Assembly: GCA_002454415.1 (NCBI GenBank)
Contig: DKIT01000221.1
Location: 2,021-9,647 of the forward strand
Reading direction: 5' to 3'
Origin: Sphingobacterium sp. UBA6711
Lineage (GTDB): Bacteria; Bacteroidota; Bacteroidia; Sphingobacteriales; Sphingobacteriaceae
DNA: 7,627 nt
Part shown: positions 1 to 6,551 of the stretch, piece after piece
How the letters are laid out: the number at the start of each line of letters is the position of its first letter
Position numbering within the stretch: the first letter of the stretch is position 1
Made by a program: the position numbers and the translations under genes
The notes under the pieces: generated by a model
What the model saw: only the letters and a program-made list of their open reading frames with translations
Told to the model about the DNA's origin: nothing
The model's database searches: none

Positions 1-894
1 CAGATGATCTTAGTCAAAGGAGGGCAATTTCTGATGGGAAGTTCAAATTTTGAAGATAGCAAGCCTTTACATCAGGTCGAACTCACTTCCTTTTACATGG
101 ATGAACACGAGGTCACCAATGCGCAGTTTGCACAGTTTGTAAAGGAAACAGGCTATGTGACGGTGGCGGAACGGGAACTGGATCCAAAAGATTTTCCGGG
201 AGTGGACCCCAAGATGTTGGTACCTGGCTCGGCTGTATTTTCCAAACCCAAGGAGCTTAATTCCTTAAACAATTACCTGATGTGGTGGGAATATGTGCCC
301 GGGGCAAATTGGCAGCATCCAGAGGGGCCGAATAGCAGTATCAAGGATAAGATGAATTATCCTGTTGTTCAGGTGGCTTATGAAGATGCGGCGGCCTATG
401 CGAAATGGGCAGGGAAAAGATTGCCGACAGAAGCCGAATGGGAATATGCTGCAAGAGCACGGAAAGATGCGAACGATGATTTATATTATTGGGGTAAAGA
501 GTTGAAGCCTAATGGTCAGTGGGCTGCAAATATTTATCAGGGAAAATTTCCGCTGCAGGATTCGAAGGAAGATGGATTTGAAGGAACAGCACCCGTCAAG
601 TCGTTTCAGGCAAATGCGTTGGGGCTATATGACATGGAAGGTAATGTGTGGGAATGGTGTGCTGATCTTTATAGGCCCGATTATTATGAGCATAGCACAG
701 CTGCCAATCCTAAAGGGCCACAGGATTCTTATGACCCACAGGAACCAAATCTTGAAAAGCGCGTCCAACGTGGCGGATCATTTCTCTGCAATGATCAATA
801 TTGTGAAAGGTATAAAGCCGGAAGCAGGGGAAAAGGAGAGGTCAACAGTCCGACAAATAATGTCGGGTTCCGTTGTGTAAAAGATATCAAATAA
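1..894 (+). CDS. Formylglycine-generating enzyme (FGE/SUMF1 family sulfatase-maturation enzyme), 5'-partial
   Basis: This family oxidises a cysteine (in CxPxR) of type I sulfatases to Calpha-formylglycine, using O2 and a copper bound by two cysteines. Numbered from the first visible Met (base 4), the domain runs from the GGQFLMGS strand (residues 6-13) to NNVGFRC (285-291). In between are GANWQHPEGP (about 100-109), GKRLPTEAEWEY (about 137-148) and GNVWEWC. Both catalytic cysteines are present as C-x4-C, C262 and C267 (codons 787-789 and 802-804), in the RGGSFLC..YCERY setting of human FGE C336/C341. This separates it from the many family members that lack the pair, such as GldK-type proteins. 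The Met at base 4 aligns with a position inside longer FGEs and the frame is open to the window edge, so the true start, probably with a signal peptide, lies upstream. No sulfatase is visible. Family call firm; catalytic activity likely by inference. Confidence 0.93.
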   Translation, partial: QMILVKGGQFLMGSSNFEDSKPLHQVELTSFYMDEHEVTNAQFAQFVKETGYVTVAERELDPKDFPGVDPKMLVPGSAVFSKPKELNSLNNYLMWWEYVPGANWQHPEGPNSSIKDKMNYPVVQVAYEDAAAYAKWAGKRLPTEAEWEYAARARKDANDDLYYWGKELKPNGQWAANIYQGKFPLQDSKEDGFEGTAPVKSFQANALGLYDMEGNVWEWCADLYRPDYYEHSTAANPKGPQDSYDPQEPNLEKRVQRGGSFLCNDQYCERYKAGSRGKGEVNSPTNNVGFRCVKDIK

Positions 895-922
895 AAAAGG
901 CTTGCATCTGCAAGCCTTTTTT
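893..922. terminator. Bidirectional intrinsic terminator between convergent FGE and carB genes
   Basis: AAAAAAGGCTTGC (893-905) pairs with GCAAGCCTTTTTT (910-922) around a four-base loop. The T run serves plus-strand transcripts and the A run becomes a U run for minus-strand transcripts. The stem begins inside the FGE stop codon (892-894) and ends 17 bases from the carB stop (939-941), so one compact hairpin can end both convergent genes. Confidence 0.88.
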
Positions 923-938
923 ATTTGATTGATATGCC

Positions 939-3758
939 TTATTGTGCATTCAAAAACATTGATTTTTGACTGTACAATTCTCTGAAATAAGGATCTTGAA
1001 GATCTTTGATAAAGCGGATCGCTTCACCAGTTGATTTCATTTCAGGGCCTAATTGTTTATCCACTTCAGGGAACTTGTTGAAGGAGAATACAGGCTCTTT
1101 AATCGCGTATCCCTGTAGTTTACGTTCAATCGTAAAGTCTTTTAGTTTGTTGGCACCCAACATAACTTTCGTAGCGATGTTGATGTAAGGAACATCATAC
1201 GCTTTAGCGATAAAAGGAACGGTACGTGATGCACGTGGGTTAGCCTCGATGACATATACATTTTCACCTTTGACAGCAAACTGAATATTTAATAGACCGC
1301 GAACGTTTAACGCTTTTGCTAATTTGATAGAGTATTCTTCCATTTTGTCCTGAACAGCTTGTGACAAGCCAAATGGAGGTAATACAGCCGATGAGTCACC
1401 AGAGTGGATACCTGCAGGCTCGATGTGTTCCATCATACCGATGATGTGTACATCTTCACCATCACAGATCGAATCTGATTCCGCTTCTTCGGCACGATCT
1501 AGGAAGTGGTCGATCAGGATGTGGTTTCCAGGAAGATTTTTCAACAAGTTAACGACAGCTTTTTCTAAATCTTCGTCATTGATGACAATACTCATGCCTT
1601 GTCCACCCAATACGTAGGAAGGACGAACCAATACTGGATAGCCAACTTCATTTGCAACTTGTAATGCTTCTTCTGCTGACGTTGCTACACCGTATCTTGG
1701 ATATGGAATTTCCAGTTCTTTCAATAGATCTGAGAAACGGCCACGGTCTTCTGCCAAGTCCATATTCTCAAATGAGGTACCGATGATTTTTACACCAAGT
1801 TGCTCTAGACGCTCAGCCATTTTAAGAGCTGTTTGTCCACCTAACTGAACGATAACACCTTCTGGTTTCTCTAATTCGATAATCTCACGTACGTGCTCCC
1901 AGAATACGGGCTCGAAGTATAATTTGTCAGCCATATTGAAGTCTGTCGATACAGTCTCCGGGTTACAGTTGACCATAATCGCTTCGTAACCACATTCTTT
2001 AGCAGCCAGTAAACCGTGTACACAAGAGTAATCAAACTCGATACCTTGACCGATACGGTTTGGACCAGAACCTAAAACGATGATTTTCTTTCTATCTGAA
2101 GAGATGGATTCGTTCTCTTCTTCGAATGTCGAATAGTAGTATGGCGTTTGTGCCGGGAATTCTGCAGCACAAGTATCGACCATTTTGTAAACACGGTTGA
2201 TGCCTAACTCTTTACGACGGTCGTAAACTTGATCTTCTGTTACATTGCCCAACAACCATGCTATTTGCACATCTGAATAACCTTTTTGTTTTAAGGTCAT
2301 GAAGAAATCACGTGGGATATTGTTCAATTGGTAACGACGTAATTCTTGCTCAAGGTGTACCAACTCCTGGATTTGTACCAAGAACCATTTGTCGATACGG
2401 GTTGCCTTACGGATAGATTCCAAAGGAACACCCAATTCGAAAGCATCTTTGATATGGAATAAGCGGTCACCACTTGGATGTTCCAAACTATCCATGATTT
2501 CGTCTAAGTTTCTCCATTGACGGCCATCAGCACCTAAACCAGCGCGGCCAGTCTCCAAGGATTGACATGCTTTCTGTAAAGCTTCGATAAATGTACGGCC
2601 GATTGCCATTACTTCACCTACCGCTTTCATTTGTAGACCTAATTCCTTATTTGCTCCTTTGAATTTATCGAAGTTGAAACGAGGGATCTTAACAATCACA
2701 TAGTCTAATGTTGGTTCAAAATATGCGGATGTTGTCTTCGTGATCTGATTTTGCAATTCATCCAAGTTGTAACCGATCGCCAATTTAGCTGCAATCTTCG
2801 CAATTGGATAACCCGTTGCTTTCGATGCTAAAGCTGAAGAGCGTGATACACGTGGATTGATTTCGATGGCAATGATTTCTTCGTTTTCTGGGTTTACAGA
2901 GAACTGAACATTACAGCCACCTGCAAATGTACCAATTGAACGCATCATCAAGATCGCTTGATTACGCATATCCTGGTAACATTTGTCTGACAATGTCATT
3001 CCCGGAGCTACTGTGATCGAGTCTCCAGTGTGGATACCCATTGGATCAAAGTTTTCAATGGTACAAATGATAATAACATTGTCGTTGGTATCGCGAAGTA
3101 ATTCCAACTCAAATTCTTTCCAGCCCAATACAGCTTGTTCAACCAAAACTTCGTGTGTTGGTGAAGCATGCAAACCTCTATTTAGGGCTGCATCAAAATC
3201 TTCTTTTCTGTGAACAAATCCACCACCAGTACCTGCAAGGGTATACGATGGACGTATAACAAGCGGGTAGCCAATTTCTTGTGCGGCTTCTTTACCTTCA
3301 AGGAATGAGTTTGCAATTTTGGATGTTGCAACGCCCACACCGATATCAACCATTAATTGACGGAATTCTTCACGGTTTTCAGTTTTTTCAATGGCAGCAA
3401 CATCAACACCGATAACTTTTACGTTGTATTTTTCCCAAAGACCTAGGTTGGAAGCTTCGATACATAGGTTCAAAGCCGTCTGACCACCCATGGTAGGAAG
3501 TACAGCGTCAATGTTGTGTTTTTGCAAAATTTCTTCAATACTTTCGCATGTTAATGGAAGTAAGTAGACATTGTCTGCAACAACTTTGTCCGTCATGATT
3601 GTTGCAGGGTTTGAGTTGATGATGGATACTTCAATACCTTCTTCTTTCAATGAAAGGGATGCTTGAGATCCAGAATAATCAAATTCACAAGCTTGACCGA
3701 TAACGATGGGACCTGATCCGATGATTAAAACCGACTTAATGGAAGTGTTTCTTGGCAT
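939..3758 (-). CDS. carB: Carbamoyl-phosphate synthase (glutamine-hydrolysing) large chain, lacking the C-terminal allosteric domain
   Basis: CarB makes carbamoyl phosphate from bicarbonate, 2 ATP and ammonia tunnelled from CarA, feeding pyrimidine and arginine synthesis in the cytoplasm. The 939 residues show the duplicated synthetase: a first half opening with IIGSGPIVIGQACEFDYSG (12-30), an ATP-grasp with Q285, E299 and N301 (the E. coli metal-ligand positions), an oligomerisation segment (about 400-550), and a second half opening with VLGSGPNRIGQGIEFDYS (561-578) with Q826, E838 and N840. Similarity to E. coli CarB (1073 residues) stops at GPEMKSTGE (904-912). A short tail of about 27 residues ending SMFLNAQ replaces the MGS-like domain that binds UMP, IMP and ornithine. 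A terminator follows at once, so no remnant is hidden by a frameshift. I believe this short form is common in Sphingobacteria and Flavobacteria. carA is not adjacent. The ATG has no Shine-Dalgarno. Confidence 0.97.
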   Translation of the reverse strand: MPRNTSIKSVLIIGSGPIVIGQACEFDYSGSQASLSLKEEGIEVSIINSNPATIMTDKVVADNVYLLPLTCESIEEILQKHNIDAVLPTMGGQTALNLCIEASNLGLWEKYNVKVIGVDVAAIEKTENREEFRQLMVDIGVGVATSKIANSFLEGKEAAQEIGYPLVIRPSYTLAGTGGGFVHRKEDFDAALNRGLHASPTHEVLVEQAVLGWKEFELELLRDTNDNVIIICTIENFDPMGIHTGDSITVAPGMTLSDKCYQDMRNQAILMMRSIGTFAGGCNVQFSVNPENEEIIAIEINPRVSRSSALASKATGYPIAKIAAKLAIGYNLDELQNQITKTTSAYFEPTLDYVIVKIPRFNFDKFKGANKELGLQMKAVGEVMAIGRTFIEALQKACQSLETGRAGLGADGRQWRNLDEIMDSLEHPSGDRLFHIKDAFELGVPLESIRKATRIDKWFLVQIQELVHLEQELRRYQLNNIPRDFFMTLKQKGYSDVQIAWLLGNVTEDQVYDRRKELGINRVYKMVDTCAAEFPAQTPYYYSTFEEENESISSDRKKIIVLGSGPNRIGQGIEFDYSCVHGLLAAKECGYEAIMVNCNPETVSTDFNMADKLYFEPVFWEHVREIIELEKPEGVIVQLGGQTALKMAERLEQLGVKIIGTSFENMDLAEDRGRFSDLLKELEIPYPRYGVATSAEEALQVANEVGYPVLVRPSYVLGGQGMSIVINDEDLEKAVVNLLKNLPGNHILIDHFLDRAEEAESDSICDGEDVHIIGMMEHIEPAGIHSGDSSAVLPPFGLSQAVQDKMEEYSIKLAKALNVRGLLNIQFAVKGENVYVIEANPRASRTVPFIAKAYDVPYINIATKVMLGANKLKDFTIERKLQGYAIKEPVFSFNKFPEVDKQLGPEMKSTGEAIRFIKDLQDPYFRELYSQKSMFLNAQ

Positions 3759-3763
3759 TATAT

Positions 3764-3838
3764 CTAGTTCAAAAAATTAAATTTCCTATTGTAAATCTGA
3801 GCAAAGACAATCAAAAGTAGCTCATGGGGAAGGGTCAT
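3764..3838 (-). other. Possible 24-codon leader ORF immediately upstream of carB
   Basis: Read on the minus strand, an ATG at 3838-3836 opens a frame of 24 codons, MTLPHELLLIVFAQIYNRKF followed by NFLN, and stops with TAG (3766-3764) five bases before the carB ATG. The ATG abuts the 3' arm of the leader hairpin. The peptide has a hydrophobic centre (ELLLIVFAQIY) and its end is encoded by a U-rich tract. There is no Shine-Dalgarno, but that is normal here. A 24-codon open frame in AT-rich DNA can easily arise by chance. It is recorded because of its position: inside the predicted leader and ending just before carB, as a translationally coupled or attenuating leader would. Confidence 0.2.
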
Positions 3839-3856
3839 TCCGACTGCTTTGTCGGA
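3839..3856 (-). promoter_or_regulatory. Hairpin at the predicted 5' end of the carB mRNA
   Basis: TCCGAC (3856-3851, minus strand) pairs with GTCGGA (3844-3839) across a six-base loop AAAGCA. The predicted start site, 3-6 bases past the -7 element ending at 3860, falls at about 3857-3854, so the transcript would begin directly with this stem. 5'-terminal hairpins can shield mRNA from 5'-end-dependent decay. A dispersed repeat unit is another explanation. The pairing is plainly visible; the role is inference. Confidence 0.45.
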
Positions 3857-3859
3857 GTG

Positions 3860-3890
3860 CAAAGTTACATTTTAAATTTTGAAAATTAAC
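3860..3890 (-). promoter_or_regulatory. carB promoter, Bacteroidota type
   Basis: On the minus strand, TAACTTTG (3867-3860) is an exact match to the Bacteroidota -7 consensus TAnnTTTG recognised by the primary sigma factor of that phylum. At the right distance upstream the TTTG-like -33 box is weak: GTTA at 3890-3887, 19 bases away. The predicted leader is about 95-100 bases. The same GTTA plus TAACTTTG arrangement, with 20-base spacing, precedes lipA. Confidence 0.6.
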
Positions 3891-3994
3891 TATTTATTTT
3901 AAGAATATTTCAAAAAAAAAGTGGTTGTTTAGAAAAGTACGTTCTAAAAACATATATGAATTGCAAAACGTAAGTGTAATGTATTCCAATTTGT

Positions 3995-4049
3995 ATAAAA
4001 CCTTCCAGATTTTATAGCTGTTGATGCTATGAAATCTGGAAGGTTTTTT
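3995..4049 (-). terminator. Long-stem hairpin, probable terminator of the GH20 gene
   Basis: A 22-bp stem pairs 3997-4018 with 4026-4047 around a seven-base loop. The only imperfection is position 4013 opposite 4031 (T/G on the plus strand). It lies about 95 bases beyond the GH20 stop codon. On the minus strand it is followed by TTTTATAC, a short U run; on the plus strand by TTTTTTC. The stem is longer than usual for an intrinsic terminator, so it may also act as a 3' stability element or be a repeat copy. Confidence 0.7.
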
Positions 4050-4072
4050 CTTCGATAAGCGGACTTAGTAAA

Positions 4073-4139
4073 CTCATTGATACTTTAATGAGAAAACACA
4101 GATCAGTAGACTTACAGGTTTAGAAAAATAACTACTGAT
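4073..4139 (-). repeat. Two further inverted repeats directly 3' of the GH20 stop codon
   Basis: ATCAGTAG (4102-4109) and CTACTGAT (4132-4139) are exact 8-base inverted repeats separated by 22 bases and end five bases from the stop codon. CTCATT (4073-4078) and AATGAG (4087-4092) form a second 6-bp stem with an 8-base loop. Neither is followed by a T run on the minus strand, so they look like structure in the 3' untranslated region rather than terminators. The short lengths make chance possible. Confidence 0.35.
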
Positions 4140-4143
4140 GTAT

Positions 4144-6402
4144 TTAATAAACGATGATTTCATCCGTAAACAGGTACCCCTTTTTGGGGTTGCTGGCTTT
4201 GATTTTTATATAACGTGCCTGTTGTGCTTTGTCCAGCTTAAGCTCAAATCTTTTGAAAATCAGCGTAGATTCTTTGTCGGAAATATCATTTTTAATTGTT
4301 CCTACCGATCGAAAGGTGCGGCCATTATCCGAAAGGAGCACTTCCATTTCTCCTGGCATATATACGCCGGGGCCAATTAACTGCATGAAATTCATGGCAA
4401 CTTGGTGAATTTCTTCACGGCGCTCCATATCGACAACAAGGTCAATTGGACTTGTAAATCCTTGCCATTGACCATCATGATAGGAAAGACCGCCCATGAT
4501 TCCGTTTGTTAAGGTAGAATCTTTTTGTGCTGGATAGCCCGACCATTGTGTATTGTAAGTGACTTTTTTTCCAATGGCACGGTGAATATCGATAGCAAAG
4601 GAAAGTGTAGGGCCGATTTTGATTGAGTCCTGAAAATAAGCTGCATTGATATGTCCTGTTGAGCTTAATTCAAATGGACCTGTATAAGGCGTAGATTGTA
4701 TGGTTGGCTCACTGCTGTCAATGGTATACCGGATCTGATCTGTTTTTAACTGCTCCGTTGTCAGTGTAATTTTATTATTGTTTTTAGCTGCATTGTAGGT
4801 TGCTGTATAAGCAACATTATAGGAAGGACGGTAATAATTAACGTTCAATTCTTGTAATAGCTTATAATGAGATTGCAGCCTTCGTTGGAAGTCAGCCCAG
4901 CTCTTCCCATCTTTATTGGTCCAGTTGACTTCAGATAGGGCCAGCGCACGTGGAAATACCATATATTCCAGATGCTCTGTGTTAGGTACATATTCAGTCC
5001 ATATATTTGCCTGCGCACCAAGGATATGCTTGGCCTTATCTCCCTGTATGGCAGCTGGAATAGGATCATATGAATAAACTTTGTCTATTGTCAGGTATCC
5101 ACCGATAGCCTCGGGCTGTGTCCGAGGATCCGTCTGATAAGAATCAAAATAGAGGTGTGAACCCGGAGTCATAATGACATCGTGTCCGGCATTAGCGGCT
5201 TTTATACCACCATCTTCACCGCGCCAGCTCATGACAGTAGCCCCCTCGGTGAGTCCACCTTGGAGGATTTCGTCCCAACCGATCAATTTTCTACCTTTGG
5301 ATTGCAAGTACAGATCCATTTGTTTGATCGCATAACTCTGCAGTTCATCGACAGACTTTAATCCTTCTTTTTGCATAAGCGCCTGATCTTTCGGGCAGGT
5401 TTCCCAATGCTTTTTCTCGGCTTCATCGCCACCAATATGGATGTATTGGGAAGGAAATATGGTAAGGACTTCGTCCAGTACATTCTTTAGGAATTCAAAG
5501 GTTTTTTCATTGCCAATACAGAATTCCCCCTGGCTATAAGGTTTGCCGGAGCAGGAGAGTTCGGGATAAACGGCCAGCACTTCTTCCGAATGCCCGGGCA
5601 TTTCTATCTCCGGAATCACATTGATTCCTTTGCGGGCTGCATAATCGACCAGTTCGCGTGCTTCTTCTTGCGTATAGAAGCCACCGCTAGCGTTAGGCGT
5701 ACCCTTATCAACATATTGACGGCCATTATTCCACCATTCTTTCCAGCTCGTATGTGTACGCCAGGCAGCCTTTTGTGTTAACTCTGGATATTTTTTGATT
5801 TCAAGCCGCCATCCGGCACCGTCGGTTAAATGCCAATGAAAGTTGTTGAATTTATAAATAGCCATGATGTCGATATACTTTTTTACAAAAGACAATGGCA
5901 TAAAATGGCGTGACACATCGAGGTGTAGACCGCGGTAGGTAAATCGCGGTTCATCCACAATTGTCGCAAAGGCTAATTTACCCGCATCAGCTTGTAAGTA
6001 GCCTAATTGAATCAGGGTATAAATCCCATGGATCGCTTGAGGTACATTCCAGGCTCTCAGGAGAAGGCCTTTTTCGTCGATTTGGATGGAATAGGCGTTT
6101 TTGCTGAGATTGTCTGCATCGACTGCTTTGACAATACGGAAACCTTCTTTTGGTGCTTTTTTATTTTTTTTGAGGACTTCGATGGTTATGCTTTTAATCG
6201 CAGGGTGTTCATTCAGCAATTGGGTAGCTTCCTGAAACTCATCTGAAACAATAACCGAAAGATGCGCAGGGATGGTGTATGTCCCCGTAGCCAATGTGAT
6301 TTTCGAAGGTTTGGGTATAATGTCAAAGTTGGTTTGGGCCTGTGCAGCAAAGATGGATACACCCCCAAGTAACAACATGGATAAAGATTGGCTCAGTCGC
6401 AT
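4144..6402 (-). CDS. Secreted beta-N-acetylhexosaminidase, glycoside hydrolase family 20
   Basis: GH20 enzymes remove terminal beta-linked GlcNAc or GalNAc by substrate-assisted catalysis. The 752 residues begin with a signal peptide (MRLSQS, then hydrophobic LSMLLLGGVSIFAA; likely cut after AQA at residue 22). No lipobox cysteine is seen, so a periplasmic or secreted protein is expected. A GH20b-like N-terminal domain (about 25-150) precedes the catalytic barrel (about 155-510). The barrel has GLHLDVSRHF (158-167), FHWHLTDGAGWRLEI (188-202), PEIEMPGHSEE (264-274) and HIGGDEA (322-328), where D326-E327 is the catalytic pair. Aromatic subsite residues W376, W393 and W468 are present, with Y418 and D420. 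A chitobiase C-terminal-like beta-sandwich follows (about 530-605; IRYTIDSSEPT), then a discoidin (F5/8 type C)-like domain (about 610-752) likely to bind sugar. No SusC/SusD or other glycan genes are visible, so the substrate (chitin, host glycan or peptidoglycan fragments) cannot be assigned. Confidence 0.95.
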   Translation of the reverse strand: MRLSQSLSMLLLGGVSIFAAQAQTNFDIIPKPSKITLATGTYTIPAHLSVIVSDEFQEATQLLNEHPAIKSITIEVLKKNKKAPKEGFRIVKAVDADNLSKNAYSIQIDEKGLLLRAWNVPQAIHGIYTLIQLGYLQADAGKLAFATIVDEPRFTYRGLHLDVSRHFMPLSFVKKYIDIMAIYKFNNFHWHLTDGAGWRLEIKKYPELTQKAAWRTHTSWKEWWNNGRQYVDKGTPNASGGFYTQEEARELVDYAARKGINVIPEIEMPGHSEEVLAVYPELSCSGKPYSQGEFCIGNEKTFEFLKNVLDEVLTIFPSQYIHIGGDEAEKKHWETCPKDQALMQKEGLKSVDELQSYAIKQMDLYLQSKGRKLIGWDEILQGGLTEGATVMSWRGEDGGIKAANAGHDVIMTPGSHLYFDSYQTDPRTQPEAIGGYLTIDKVYSYDPIPAAIQGDKAKHILGAQANIWTEYVPNTEHLEYMVFPRALALSEVNWTNKDGKSWADFQRRLQSHYKLLQELNVNYYRPSYNVAYTATYNAAKNNNKITLTTEQLKTDQIRYTIDSSEPTIQSTPYTGPFELSSTGHINAAYFQDSIKIGPTLSFAIDIHRAIGKKVTYNTQWSGYPAQKDSTLTNGIMGGLSYHDGQWQGFTSPIDLVVDMERREEIHQVAMNFMQLIGPGVYMPGEMEVLLSDNGRTFRSVGTIKNDISDKESTLIFKRFELKLDKAQQARYIKIKASNPKKGYLFTDEIIVY

Positions 6403-6551
6403 AGTTTTGATATTAGATTAATGATAACCAACACAAATATCTTAATTTTTGTTTCATTATTCTATTAATGCCTACAATCGGTCATTTTTTATGATATAAA
6501 ACTAACAAATTGGCGGTTAGAAATTACATTTTTAATCCTTAACTTTGTTGT
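6403..6551. promoter_or_regulatory. Divergent spacer between the GH20 gene and lipA
   Basis: Both genes are transcribed outward from this AT-rich 149-base spacer. The lipA promoter is annotated separately. For the GH20 gene the nearest promoter-like match on the minus strand is GATATTTG (6441-6434), one base off TAnnTTTG, which would give a leader of roughly 25-30 bases. No good -33 box was found, so this is weak. No Shine-Dalgarno precedes the GH20 ATG at 6402. No shared operator is obvious. Confidence 0.35.
6516..6547 (+). promoter_or_regulatory. lipA promoter placing the start site at or next to the ATG
   Basis: TAACTTTG (6540-6547) matches the Bacteroidota -7 element exactly. GTTAG (6516-6520) is a weak -33 candidate 20 bases upstream. 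The lipA ATG begins at 6552, only four bases after the -7 element. In this promoter type transcription starts a few bases after the final G, so the mRNA should begin at about 6551-6554, leaving essentially no leader. Confidence 0.6.

Larger units (their letters stand above)
3759..4143. other. 385-base gene-free interval between carB and the GH20 gene
   Basis: Both flanking genes are on the minus strand. The carB-proximal third holds the promoter, 5' hairpin and possible leader ORF listed separately. The middle (about 3870-3990) is very AT-rich and includes an imperfect palindrome, TTTAGAA (3928-3934) and TTCTAAA (3942-3948) separated by seven bases, about 40 bases upstream of the -33 region. 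It could be an operator but has no independent support. The distal third carries three inverted repeats 3' of the GH20 gene, the largest annotated as a terminator. I see no convincing gene or structured RNA otherwise. Confidence 0.6.

Noticed and set aside
4..6. ATG at base 4 as the true start of the FGE gene
   Set aside because: The frame is open to base 1 and this Met aligns with a position inside longer FGEs. The window edge simply cuts the gene.
512..880. 122-codon open frame inside the FGE gene in another plus frame
   Set aside because: It overlaps the conserved FGE core, including the catalytic cysteines, and its Arg/Met/Ile-rich translation matches nothing recognisable.
893..940. Remnant of a CarB allosteric domain lost by frameshift
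   Set aside because: Only a terminator and 17 bases separate the carB stop from the convergent FGE gene, so there is no room for such a remnant.
3759..3900. Riboswitch or T-box in the carB leader
   Set aside because: Only one short hairpin is visible, with no recognisable conserved aptamer core and no terminator/antiterminator pair.
3894..3953. 19-codon minus-strand frame (MFLERTFLNNHFFFEIFLK) upstream of the carB promoter
   Set aside because: It lies upstream of the predicted promoter, in very AT-rich DNA where Phe/Leu/Lys-rich short frames arise by chance, and has no clear promoter of its own.
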